NCBI GenBank assembly: GCA_029855925.1
Contig: JAGSHP010000146.1
Location: 1-6,854, forward strand
Length of the DNA stretch: 6,854 nt
From: Candidatus Thorarchaeota archaeon
GTDB lineage: Archaea > Asgardarchaeota > Thorarchaeia > Thorarchaeales > Thorarchaeaceae
Reading direction: 5' to 3'
Positions within the stretch are counted from its first letter, which is position 1. Each line of letters begins with the position of its first letter. The translations under genes and the position numbers were made by a program. Under the pieces are notes generated by a model. That model did no database searches. It saw nothing but the letters and a program-made list of their open reading frames with translations, and had not been told where the DNA came from. This document shows, one piece after another, positions 1 to 6,186 of the stretch.

Positions 1-606
1 ATCAGGAGGTCCGAGCTGGACCGGCTCATCTCGGGCAAGTTCAAGCAGCTCATACTGGGCTCTGAGATCGACGTGCCTGAACTATTGCCCGCACGGCTCA
101 CCGAGGCGGTTCAGAGAATCGAGAGCCTGCTGGGCACAAAGATTCGAATGACTGAACCATTGAAGGTCACTACAGACTCCAAGAACGCCTTTCCTCCCTG
201 CATTGCTCAGATGTACGCGGACGCAATGGCTGGAAAGAATCTGCCGCACGAGGCGAGGTTCGCACTTGCAGCATTTCTCCTCAACATCGGAATGAGCACC
301 AATGAGGTCATGCGTGTCTTTAGTGCTGCTCCGGACTTCGTTCAGGACCTTGCTCGGTACCAAGTCGAGCACATTGCCGGCGACCGAAGGGGGGCCTCAA
401 CACGGGATGGCTACACAGCACCAGGCTGTAGAAAGCTTCAGGGGAACGGTCTATGCCCTGTCTATTTGGGCTCCGTCTTTGACCCTCTATGTGAGTACGT
501 TCTGCATCCACTACAATTCTACGAGACCCGCGCATGGGAGCTCTCCAAGGGAATCACGAGTCGTAGTTGGTATGGCAAGAAGCGTTCTAAGAAACAGAAC
601 TTCTAG
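1..606 (+). CDS. priL: DNA primase large subunit PriL, C-terminal part (5' truncated by window edge)
   Basis: This is the regulatory large subunit of the archaeal/eukaryotic primase. It pairs with the catalytic small subunit PriS to make primers for replication, and its C-terminal domain carries a 4Fe-4S cluster. The frame is open from base 1, so the gene begins outside the window; the GTG at 73 is internal. About 201 codons are visible, roughly the C-terminal half of a protein usually 350-400 residues long. Four cysteines at the expected places (codons at 199, 427, 454 and 490) would bind the cluster. Around them are the family blocks FPPCI, a His/Arg-Phe segment (HEARFALAAFLL), PDF, YQVEHIAG, APGC, GLC and HPLQFY. 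The protein ends in a lysine/arginine-rich tail (KKRSKK). Its stop lies inside the end of the convergent glycosylase gene, a 20-bp tail-to-tail overlap. Recognition of the family is firm; the N-terminal half is not visible. Confidence 0.93.
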   Translation: MRRSELDRLISGKFKQLILGSEIDVPELLPARLTEAVQRIESLLGTKIRMTEPLKVTTDSKNAFPPCIAQMYADAMAGKNLPHEARFALAAFLLNIGMSTNEVMRVFSAAPDFVQDLARYQVEHIAGDRRGASTRDGYTAPGCRKLQGNGLCPVYLGSVFDPLCEYVLHPLQFYETRAWELSKGITSRSWYGKKRSKKQNF

Positions 607-1438
607 TTTCGAACGTGTTTTTTGAGTAGTAGTAGAGATACTCCTGCGCATATCCTGCATACTTCCCAAAATATGATCGAGCCGCTTGGGACTTTCTGGC
701 ATAGGACTTTCCTGCATCTGTGAAGAAGTCGTAGTGCTGGCGAATGACGCGCTCGATCCATACGTCAATGGGGAATGCCTCCAAATGACCCAGTGAGAAC
801 AGGCTCACACAGTCAGCCACCTTGTCACCCACTCCATGAAGTCCCTTCAGAACGGAGTGTGCCTCCTCATAGGAAGTCCCCCGTAGATATCTCTCATCGA
901 CATCTCCATTTGCGACGTCTCTTGCAGTTCGACTGATGAACTCTGCTCTCCACCCAATACCGACTTGTCTCAGTTCATCTGGTTTCAATCTTGCCAGTGT
1001 ACTCGGTTCCGGCATGCCATAGTATGTCCGTCCCCTGAATTCGTATGCTGGTCCCCATCTCTCGCGAATCTTTTGAACGGACCTTCTTATTGCAGGAATG
1101 TTCTTCTGTATTGAACAGAGGAATGTTATCAGGCAGGGGAAGAATGGATCGGCAATTACGCGAAGGCCCGGCGCATACTCCACGCTTCTCTGAATGAGTT
1201 CATCCTTGGCAATGGATTGCTGAATGGTGTCAATTGGATCATGGAGCCGGAACATCCGTGATATGTCTACATCGTGACTGGAGGTCTCGTACATCAAGAC
1301 ATTCCCCTGCTGTTCCACATAGACTACCTGTCCCACATCAGTACAGACATAGCCCTCACCCTCTCTTGTCCAGCAGAAGGTCTGTCCGCACTCAATGGTG
1401 TCCTTTAGACTGAAATTAGAGACCTCAAGTCTGTTCAT
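587..1438 (-). CDS. ogg1: 8-oxoguanine DNA glycosylase/AP lyase, OGG1 type
   Basis: This enzyme should excise 8-oxoguanine from DNA and nick the abasic site (base excision repair). The 283-residue protein has the full OGG1 layout. An N-terminal domain (about 1-95) contains the CGQTF turn, with Gly18 matching human Gly42. The helix-hairpin-helix core follows. Catalytic Lys206 sits in HGVGDKVADC and Asp225 in FPIDVW, 19 residues apart, as for human Lys249 and Asp268. Cys210 and Gln265 match the 8-oxoG pocket residues Cys253 and Gln315; Tyr269 replaces Phe319. The SYEEAH and YAGYAQ blocks are also OGG1-like. Residues that contact the opposite cytosine differ: Gln111 for Asn149, Ala116 for Arg154, Trp163 for Tyr203; Arg164 matches Arg204. 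The ATG at 1438 has only a weak purine-rich stretch (AGAGAGGAAG) 12-15 bases upstream. The gene follows surface protein B by 51 bp and may be its cotranscribed last gene. AGOG and Ogg2 families are unlikely because those lack the N-terminal domain. Confidence 0.92.
   Translation of the reverse strand: MNRLEVSNFSLKDTIECGQTFCWTREGEGYVCTDVGQVVYVEQQGNVLMYETSSHDVDISRMFRLHDPIDTIQQSIAKDELIQRSVEYAPGLRVIADPFFPCLITFLCSIQKNIPAIRRSVQKIRERWGPAYEFRGRTYYGMPEPSTLARLKPDELRQVGIGWRAEFISRTARDVANGDVDERYLRGTSYEEAHSVLKGLHGVGDKVADCVSLFSLGHLEAFPIDVWIERVIRQHYDFFTDAGKSYARKSQAARSYFGKYAGYAQEYLYYYSKNTFETRSSVS
618..623 (+). terminator. Possible T-tract terminator for priL
   Basis: A run of six T on the plus strand lies 12 bases after the priL stop codon. 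Archaeal RNA polymerase can terminate at T-rich non-template stretches without a hairpin, so this is a plausible end point. It lies inside the coding end of the convergent glycosylase gene and could be just Lys/Asn codons of that gene read on the other strand. No supporting hairpin was seen. Confidence 0.22.
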
Positions 1439-1489
1439 TTCGCAAACATTCTTCCTCTCTACTGAAAGGTGTTCCGCTATGCCTCGTGA

Positions 1490-3520
1490 CTAACCGGCAC
1501 GGAGATACACTCTTCGCTTCAGCCACGCATAGATGCCAAGCAGTGCCACTGTTGTTATGATTGAGACCGGAGCGAATACGTTGATCCAGTGATGCTGCGG
1601 GTCCCAGTCTAGGGCATCTGGAATCAGGTCCCCATCTGTGTCTGCAGTGGTTGGCAGCATGCAGTGATGGACCTCGTAGGCATCAGTCCAACCGTCCCCG
1701 TCTGTGTCTGGAGAGGTTGGATCCATGTGATTAAGAATTTCAAATAGGTCACTGAGAGAATCCCCGTCCGTATCTCTGGAGTTGGGATTGAGCCCCGATG
1801 TGATCTCGAATGAATCGTCAAGTCCATCATTATCAGAGTCGGTGGACAAGGGGTTTGAATGGTAAACGTAGATCTCCGTGTAGTCATCAATCCCATCCTG
1901 ATCGGTGTCTCTCATGATTGGAGAGGTGCCGAACTCCGCCTCCATGCCATCAGTAATATTGTCGCCGTCCGTGTCTTGGAGAGTTCTGTTGGACCCCCAC
2001 AAGAACTCCTGATAGTCCGAAGCGCCATCGTGATCCGAGTCATTGACCCTCGGGTCGCTCCCAAGAGCAAGCTCGATGTTGTCATCAAGTCCGTCCTTGT
2101 CAGTGTCACGGAGATAGGGATTCAGTCCATTTGAGACCTCGTAGGCATCCGAGTATCCATCACCATCGCAGTCGTTCAGGTAAGTGATATTCAGTGAGAG
2201 GTCGGTGCCGTTGACGCCAACGTTGGAGATCACAACATCATATCGTCCCTCTTGGGTTGAGAGATATTTGAGATGAATCAGATTGTCATTCTCAGTGCGT
2301 TGATATACGATTGCATTGGTGGCCTTATCAACAATTGACGCCTGGATGGTGGTCTGATTGTCCCAGACAATCGTCGCATTCACGAACGCATTCATGGACA
2401 CGACAACATCCACACTGGTGGCCTCGCCACTTGCGACCTGTGTGGACAATGATTGAAGCACGGAACGTCCACTCCCCACATACCCGATGAACACAATGGC
2501 CCCAAGAGCCCCACCGACAGCCTCTCTGGGTTGAGAAAAGTCATAGTACATGTATGAGATGAGATCATTCGTTCCGCCACTTGCTGGGTCATAATAGTAT
2601 CCCTGTGTGGTGAACACTGCTGGGATGTCTCGTTGCCACATCTGGTACACGATGGAGCGTTCAGAGTATCCCACATCAGTTGCCGACTGAATTCTCTTAT
2701 CGCCGTAGTTATCCGAGAATGAGATCATGAGGTCCGGAATCCAGCTCTTTGCCTGATATATGCTGGAGTCGATGAGTGAGCGCAGGAAAATGTTGGATCC
2801 ACCAGGGTAACCTGATCTGTAGAAGAGTAGTCTATCATATGCGACATTTGCAATTACGTCCACTCCACTTGAAATCAAGTAGTCAATGAATTCACCCGCG
2901 CCGTAATCGTAGTCCACCTGACCTCGACCTTGGTTCGTCAAGACGTAATAGACATCACAGTACAGTGAGAAGTTCTGAAGCACCCGTGCACTCTCAAGAA
3001 CCGCCGCAACGCTGACCCCCACATCATTTGCCCCTGCGCTGTCCTTACTATCAATTATGCCGGACAGGACGATGGCCTGTCTTGGTGCAGCGCCGATTCC
3101 GCTCTTTACTGCATAGAGCACTCTGTAGTCGGAGACCTGCCTGAAATAGAGCTGTCCCCCCGTGATTGTCTTCAATGTATCATTGGCCCAGTTCCACGCG
3201 CCGACTAGGCTGGAGGTAGGCGTGTTGTTACTTGCAAACCAGATTCTTTGCGGATACTTCTGTGATATGTCGCGTGTCAGATTATAGATAGACTCCTGCG
3301 AGATCGAGTCCCGTACCTGCTTCCACAATTGTGTAATGTTTAGAAGGTCTTGTTCGGCAATGGCTCTTGGTGCATCTGTTTCTCTGGGAAGTTGGCTTGT
3401 AAATGGCATTGAATCGCCAGTAGATATTGGGGCTACCAATAGGATGCTAAGAAACACTAAACCAATCAAGAAGGCTCCCATGTCAATATGTGACATTTTG
3501 TAAATACGGAGTTTCATCAT
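1490..3520 (-). CDS. Surface protein B: M28-peptidase-like pseudoenzyme with TSP3-type repeats and C-terminal TM anchor
   Basis: A predicted single-pass surface protein of 676 residues, with no function established. An unusually long n-region (1-14) precedes a hydrophobic signal segment (15-33). Residues about 60-345 resemble M28 aminopeptidases: GAWNW (107-111), an IVLSGIIDS strand-turn, AGANDVG followed by AAVLESARVL, and a YYVLTN strand. Against the M28 pattern, the first His ligand is Ile155, the Glu-Glu pair is Asn196-Gln197, the third-strand Asp is Ala227 and the last His is about Tyr323. Only Asp157 and the bridging-type Asp166 remain. A beta-rich, PPC-like region (about 365-448) follows, then nine DxDxDG repeats (450-637), a TM helix (about 647-667) and the tail KRRVYLRAG. 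Many N-x-S/T sequons suggest glycosylation. The first ATG overlaps the upstream gene's stop (ATGA) and has a GAGGAG SD 8 bases away. It is a paralogue of the adjacent upstream gene. Active peptidase function is unlikely; binding or scaffolding is my inference. Confidence 0.85.
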   Translation of the reverse strand: MMKLRIYKMSHIDMGAFLIGLVFLSILLVAPISTGDSMPFTSQLPRETDAPRAIAEQDLLNITQLWKQVRDSISQESIYNLTRDISQKYPQRIWFASNNTPTSSLVGAWNWANDTLKTITGGQLYFRQVSDYRVLYAVKSGIGAAPRQAIVLSGIIDSKDSAGANDVGVSVAAVLESARVLQNFSLYCDVYYVLTNQGRGQVDYDYGAGEFIDYLISSGVDVIANVAYDRLLFYRSGYPGGSNIFLRSLIDSSIYQAKSWIPDLMISFSDNYGDKRIQSATDVGYSERSIVYQMWQRDIPAVFTTQGYYYDPASGGTNDLISYMYYDFSQPREAVGGALGAIVFIGYVGSGRSVLQSLSTQVASGEATSVDVVVSMNAFVNATIVWDNQTTIQASIVDKATNAIVYQRTENDNLIHLKYLSTQEGRYDVVISNVGVNGTDLSLNITYLNDCDGDGYSDAYEVSNGLNPYLRDTDKDGLDDNIELALGSDPRVNDSDHDGASDYQEFLWGSNRTLQDTDGDNITDGMEAEFGTSPIMRDTDQDGIDDYTEIYVYHSNPLSTDSDNDGLDDSFEITSGLNPNSRDTDGDSLSDLFEILNHMDPTSPDTDGDGWTDAYEVHHCMLPTTADTDGDLIPDALDWDPQHHWINVFAPVSIITTVALLGIYAWLKRRVYLRAG
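1610..2173 (-). repeat. Nine 22-residue TSP3-like Ca-binding repeats in surface protein B
   Basis: The protein repeats begin at Asp 450, 472, 494, 516, 538, 561, 583, 605 and 627. The period is 22 residues (66 bp), with a single 23-residue step between units 5 and 6. The consensus is D(T/S)DxDGxxD followed by an acidic or amide residue, then a hydrophobic/G-x-x-P turn, as in thrombospondin type 3 repeats. Such repeats bind calcium and form a stiff rod. The last unit changes to a LIPDALDWDP form just before the membrane helix. The DNA units are divergent rather than near-identical, so the array is not recently expanded. Confidence 0.88.
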
Positions 3521-5538
3521 ACCCCACTCTCCTCATCAATGCCCATTGCCAAGTATGCCCTTCTCTTGCGGGCCAACCAAACTCCAACGACGACCAGTGT
3601 GATTGCCAAGCCAATGGTGGGAACATCATATATCCAATGAACTCTTGGATTCCAATCCATTGCATCTGGTATGAAGTCAGAGTCCGTGTCATTGCTAAAT
3701 GGCAAGAGACCATTGTCAACCTCGAACTTGTCATCAAGTCCGTCGCCGTCCGAGTCATTTACCAGAGGATTTAGACCGTTGAGCACCTCGAAGAGGTCGG
3801 TCAGTCCATCATTGTCCGTGTCCGGGTCATCTGGGGCAGTACCATGCTCAATCTCTAACGAGTCGATGAGTCCGTCTCCATCCGAGTCAGGATTCAGAGG
3901 ATCCAGCCCGAGGTCCAGTTCGGTGTTGTCGTCCAACCCATCGTGGTCTGTATCTCTGAGCGTGGGGTCCAGCCCATGATCAAGCTCGTAGCCATCAAGA
4001 AGAGTATCGCCGTCAGAGTCTATCGCCAGTGGATCGCATCCAATCTGTACCTCGAGACCGTCTTCTGCGCCGTCGCCGTCCGAGTCCACATTGCGAGGAT
4101 CAGTTCCCAGCGCATACTCGTCAGCATCAGGCAGAGCGTCAGCGTCAGTATCCGGGGATATGGCGTCCGAATTGAAACTATGCTCTGTCAGGTCATCGAG
4201 AGTGTCCCCATCAAAGTCCTGTGACTGCTGAAATGTGTATGAGATGACTGCGACGTTTTCCCCCAAGTTCTCTGTGAAGAATGTGTATAGCCCTCTCTCC
4301 GAGACGAGAATCGATAGTGTGAGCGAGTTAGATGAGGACTGAGAGGTGGTGAGGACCTCGCCATCAGGGGACATAATCCATCCCTTGACAGTTGTGTTAC
4401 CGGTCCACTGAATGTCCACAGTGAGCGTCGTCAGTCCACTCAGAGGCATCGTTCTGTTCTTTGTATAACCATCCGGGAGAGATATCCCTCCTCCAAATGC
4501 CAGAGTGGACCCCCTGCCCACATTGCCCATCAGCCAGGCCAACGAGGCCACCACACCGACTGCCTCTGCCGCCTGTTCGTAATCATAGTCCTGATGATTC
4601 CATACATCGTACTCGTTTGAAGGGGTGGGATATGGATTGAGTTGCTCAATCACATAGCTGGGGATTCCCTTGTCGGCTCCATCGTAACTTCCTGTCCGTA
4701 GCCAGTCGCCTGTGGCACCAACGCTCTTTCTCAGCCATTTCCGTCCTGAGAACACGGAGGCACGAAGACCAAGGTCGGCAATGAAGTCTTGTGTGTTGTA
4801 ATAACTAGAGTTGTAAGTTGAGACCATTGTGATATGCTCTTTATCGGTCAAGTCGGGCATCCGGTAGAGCAGGTAGGAATACCAGAAGATTGCTGCAGGG
4901 ATTTGATCATCCTCAAGTAGTTGATTCAGGACCCCTCTAAAGCCGGAGTTTCCCGCGCTACCTGAACCATAGGAGCCTGTGATTGTGTTTGTGAGAACAA
5001 AGATGACCGGGTTTGTGAGGTTGTACTGTGATAAGATTCGTGCGGTTTCAACTACCGCCGCAGCTGAGGCGCCATATCCATTTGCACCGGGGCTATACCT
5101 TGATGCGATTGTTCCTGCAATCACAATTGGCGCCATGTTGTCAGTCGATCCATCGAGGCGTCCGACCAGCGTCTTCTCATCCGTCCAGTGAGAGAATTCG
5201 ACCTTGCCATTGGTGGCCGCATTCATTCGTCCCTCTATGTAGTTCCACGCACCTACTAATGCATCAGTGGGCTTCTTGTCGAGATTGTACCACAGCCGGT
5301 TCGGGTAGCTCTCAGAGAGAGTCTTGACAATGGTCTGTATATTGGACTCGTCGACAGAGCTAAAGATGCTGTCACATATATCGTTCACATCTATTGATGC
5401 ACTTGGAATCAGTGCACCTTGGTCAGGTCTCAATCTATGAAACTCTGACGAGTCGCCATTGTGTAAGAGTGGTATTGCCGTTGCGATAGTGATTGTGTAC
5501 AACGCCATGAATAGGACGGCGACTCGTTTTCGCTTCAT
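3517..5538 (-). CDS. Surface protein A: degenerate M28-peptidase-like protein with TSP3-type repeats and C-terminal TM anchor
   Basis: A predicted 673-residue single-pass surface protein, paralogous to the gene just downstream. The signal peptide is classic: KRKR (2-5), then a hydrophobic core (6-22). The M28-like region (about 65-340) keeps the scaffold: YPNRLWY, LVGAWNY (94-100), IVIAGTIAS, PGANGYG followed by AAVVETARIL, and IFVLTN. The metal residues are mostly gone. The HxD motif reads Thr143-x-Ala145, the bridging Asp is Gly154, the Glu-Glu pair is Asn184-Thr185 and the third-strand Asp is about Tyr220. A His315 with an Asp four residues later (NHQDYD) matches the usual last ligand. Next come a beta-rich PPC-like region (about 365-438), nine DxDxDG repeats (441-626), a TM helix (about 637-656) and a RKRR-led cytoplasmic tail ending in acidic residues. 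The start at MKRKR has GGAGG 4 bases upstream, a short spacing. The gene lies 27 bp after mobB. A proteolytic role is very unlikely; the true role is unknown. Confidence 0.85.
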   Translation of the reverse strand: MKRKRVAVLFMALYTITIATAIPLLHNGDSSEFHRLRPDQGALIPSASIDVNDICDSIFSSVDESNIQTIVKTLSESYPNRLWYNLDKKPTDALVGAWNYIEGRMNAATNGKVEFSHWTDEKTLVGRLDGSTDNMAPIVIAGTIASRYSPGANGYGASAAAVVETARILSQYNLTNPVIFVLTNTITGSYGSGSAGNSGFRGVLNQLLEDDQIPAAIFWYSYLLYRMPDLTDKEHITMVSTYNSSYYNTQDFIADLGLRASVFSGRKWLRKSVGATGDWLRTGSYDGADKGIPSYVIEQLNPYPTPSNEYDVWNHQDYDYEQAAEAVGVVASLAWLMGNVGRGSTLAFGGGISLPDGYTKNRTMPLSGLTTLTVDIQWTGNTTVKGWIMSPDGEVLTTSQSSSNSLTLSILVSERGLYTFFTENLGENVAVISYTFQQSQDFDGDTLDDLTEHSFNSDAISPDTDADALPDADEYALGTDPRNVDSDGDGAEDGLEVQIGCDPLAIDSDGDTLLDGYELDHGLDPTLRDTDHDGLDDNTELDLGLDPLNPDSDGDGLIDSLEIEHGTAPDDPDTDNDGLTDLFEVLNGLNPLVNDSDGDGLDDKFEVDNGLLPFSNDTDSDFIPDAMDWNPRVHWIYDVPTIGLAITLVVVGVWLARKRRAYLAMGIDEESGV
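3529..3534 (-). promoter_or_regulatory. Shine-Dalgarno site for surface protein B
   Basis: GAGGAG on the minus strand lies within the last codons of the upstream gene, 8 bases before the first of two consecutive ATG codons at 3520. Together with the ATGA stop/start overlap it supports translational coupling and fixes the start at the first ATG pair. Confidence 0.7.
3661..4218 (-). repeat. Nine 22-residue TSP3-like Ca-binding repeats in surface protein A
   Basis: The units start at Asp 441, 463, 485, 507, 529, 551, 573, 595 and 617, an exact 22-residue (66-bp) period with no indel. Most read D(T/S)DxDGLxD followed by a hydrophobic-Glu and G-L-x-P turn. The first two units lack the Gly after the third Asp (DFDGDT, DTDADA), and the last reads DTDSDFIPDAMDWNP. 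The copy number and end signature match the paralogue downstream. Predicted calcium-dependent rod lifting the N-terminal domains off the membrane. Confidence 0.88.
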
Positions 5539-5542
5539 GTGA

Positions 5543-5547
5543 CCTCC
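5543..5547 (-). promoter_or_regulatory. Shine-Dalgarno site for surface protein A
   Basis: GGAGG (within GGTGGAGGTC) on the minus strand, 4 bases before the ATG at 5538. The match to the anti-SD is strong but the spacing is short. It still supports the MKRKR start, since the next in-frame ATG (residue 11) would cut the signal peptide's basic region off. Confidence 0.6.
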
Positions 5548-5565
5548 ACCGCCCTGAGCACTTGA

Positions 5566-6096
5566 TTAAGCTTTTGAAGTACGCCATGCTTGATTGACGC
5601 GCTCGGCATCGATTGCACTATGCTCCACCACATCTACAATGGCTGAAACATCTTCAGGAGTGAATATGCTGACTTTCCCTGTATTATGCTGGGACGCACC
5701 CGATTCTGATCGGAACCAAGCCACAACGTTCTCAGCACTCTCTGGAGGCTCCGGCTCATCATCTCTCAGGCACCAGATCTTTGGGAGATCAGAGTTCTTC
5801 ATCCCCTCAATTATCACATAATCCTGTTCTTCACCAGCCACGAGTTCCAAGAGAGCAAGTTCTCTATTCCTTGTGACAATCGTGACCTTTCTCCCAAGTA
5901 GTACAGTGGTCTTTGCACCCGCCCTCCAGTGCCTCCATGTGTCACTCCCCTCGGGTGGTGCGACCTGGTGTTGAGTGTGCTTAATGGTCATGACCGAATG
6001 CCCCCTCTTCCGCAACTCCCCCACAATTAGCGAGATTAGCGTGGTCTTTCCACTCTTAGAGAAACCTGACACTGCAAACACTCTAGTCTGTGACAC
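5566..6096 (-). CDS. mobB: Molybdopterin-guanine dinucleotide biosynthesis protein B (MobB-like GTPase)
   Basis: A P-loop GTPase of 176 residues, about the usual length for MobB, which assists MobA in attaching GMP to molybdopterin (bis-MGD cofactor) in the cytoplasm. The Walker A motif GFSKSGKTTL (11-20, Lys17) directly follows the first beta strand. TIKHTQH (37-43) is the family's IKH-type segment. SDTWRHWRAGA (51-61) matches its D-T-x-R...AGA block, and DYVIIEG (92-98) is the Walker B/IEG block. The start is a GTG; a GGTGA SD-like stretch lies 7 bases upstream, and an in-frame stop six codons upstream leaves no earlier start. No other molybdenum-cofactor gene is visible, so the exact substrate is inferred from the family alone. 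It is probably the first gene of the minus-strand block, divergent from the ABC ATPase. Other SIMIBI-type P-loop proteins are less likely given the IKH and IEG motifs. Confidence 0.88.
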   Translation of the reverse strand: MSQTRVFAVSGFSKSGKTTLISLIVGELRKRGHSVMTIKHTQHQVAPPEGSDTWRHWRAGAKTTVLLGRKVTIVTRNRELALLELVAGEEQDYVIIEGMKNSDLPKIWCLRDDEPEPPESAENVVAWFRSESGASQHNTGKVSIFTPEDVSAIVDVVEHSAIDAERVNQAWRTSKA

Positions 6097-6103
6097 CGTA
6101 AAT

Positions 6104-6108
6104 TCACC
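6104..6108 (-). promoter_or_regulatory. Shine-Dalgarno-like site deciding the GTG start of mobB
   Basis: GGTGA on the minus strand matches the 3' half of the archaeal SD consensus (GGAGGTGA) and lies 7 bases before the GTG at 6096. An ATG at 6110 is out of frame with mobB, so it is not the start. Confidence 0.45.
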
Positions 6109-6140
6109 ATTTTATTCTCTAATGTTGCTCCAGTAGGAAC

Positions 6141-6150
6141 CTTAAAAATC
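6141..6150 (+). promoter_or_regulatory. Candidate archaeal TATA box in the divergent region
   Basis: The 90-bp region 6097-6186 between mobB and the ABC ATPase gene holds one AT-rich core, CTTAAAAATC, close to the archaeal TATA consensus (YTTAWAAA-like). Transcription starting about 25 bases downstream would begin near 6170, just ahead of the ATPase gene's SD. On the opposite strand the same element reads GATTTTTAAG and would place a start near 6118, just ahead of mobB's SD-like site. It could therefore serve one or both genes. This is motif and distance evidence only; no clear BRE was picked out. Confidence 0.45.
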
Positions 6151-6172
6151 GGTAACCTCAGCTTGAACGAAC

Positions 6173-6177
6173 AGGAG
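6173..6177 (+). promoter_or_regulatory. Shine-Dalgarno site for the ABC ATPase (supports a TTG start)
   Basis: AGGAG lies 9 bases before TTG at 6187. No ATG or GTG occurs in frame between this site and the conserved nucleotide-binding-domain start, so TTG is the best-supported initiation codon. Confidence 0.6.
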
Positions 6178-6186
6178 AGTAAGCCC

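Noticed and set aside
302..625. Overlapping plus-strand open frame inside priL
   Set aside because: The priL frame carries all four cluster cysteines and family motifs. This frame has no recognisable domain and no SD was identified for it.
1624..1896. Alternative minus-strand open frame inside the repeat region of protein B
   Set aside because: It is a frame-shifted reading of the DTDGDG repeats and has no domain or start signal of its own.
1610..2173. Dockerin interpretation of the DxDxDG repeats (cellulosome-like)
   Set aside because: Dockerins have two copies in a helix-loop context. Here there are nine tandem units with the D-T-D-x-D-G-x-x-D and G-x-x-P pattern of TSP3 rods followed by a TM helix.
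3483..3758. Minus-strand open frame bridging the A/B junction
   Set aside because: It reads the last repeats and TM of protein A in another frame, and has no recognisable domain.
3671..3979. Plus-strand Ser/Pro-rich open frame antisense to the repeat region
   Set aside because: The low-complexity SPSPSES-like protein is the complement of the Asp/Gly repeat codons; it is a shadow of the real gene on the other strand.
3661..4218. Regular 66-bp spacing of similar GTC/GTCC-rich units, resembling a CRISPR-like or satellite array
   Set aside because: The period equals 22 codons and the units are divergent at the DNA level, with conservation only at the Asp/Gly codons. It is a protein repeat, not a CRISPR or DNA satellite.
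5566..6096. MobB as a plasmid mobilisation protein
   Set aside because: The P-loop, IKH and IEG motifs are those of the molybdenum-cofactor GTPase. No relaxase, oriT or plasmid gene is visible.
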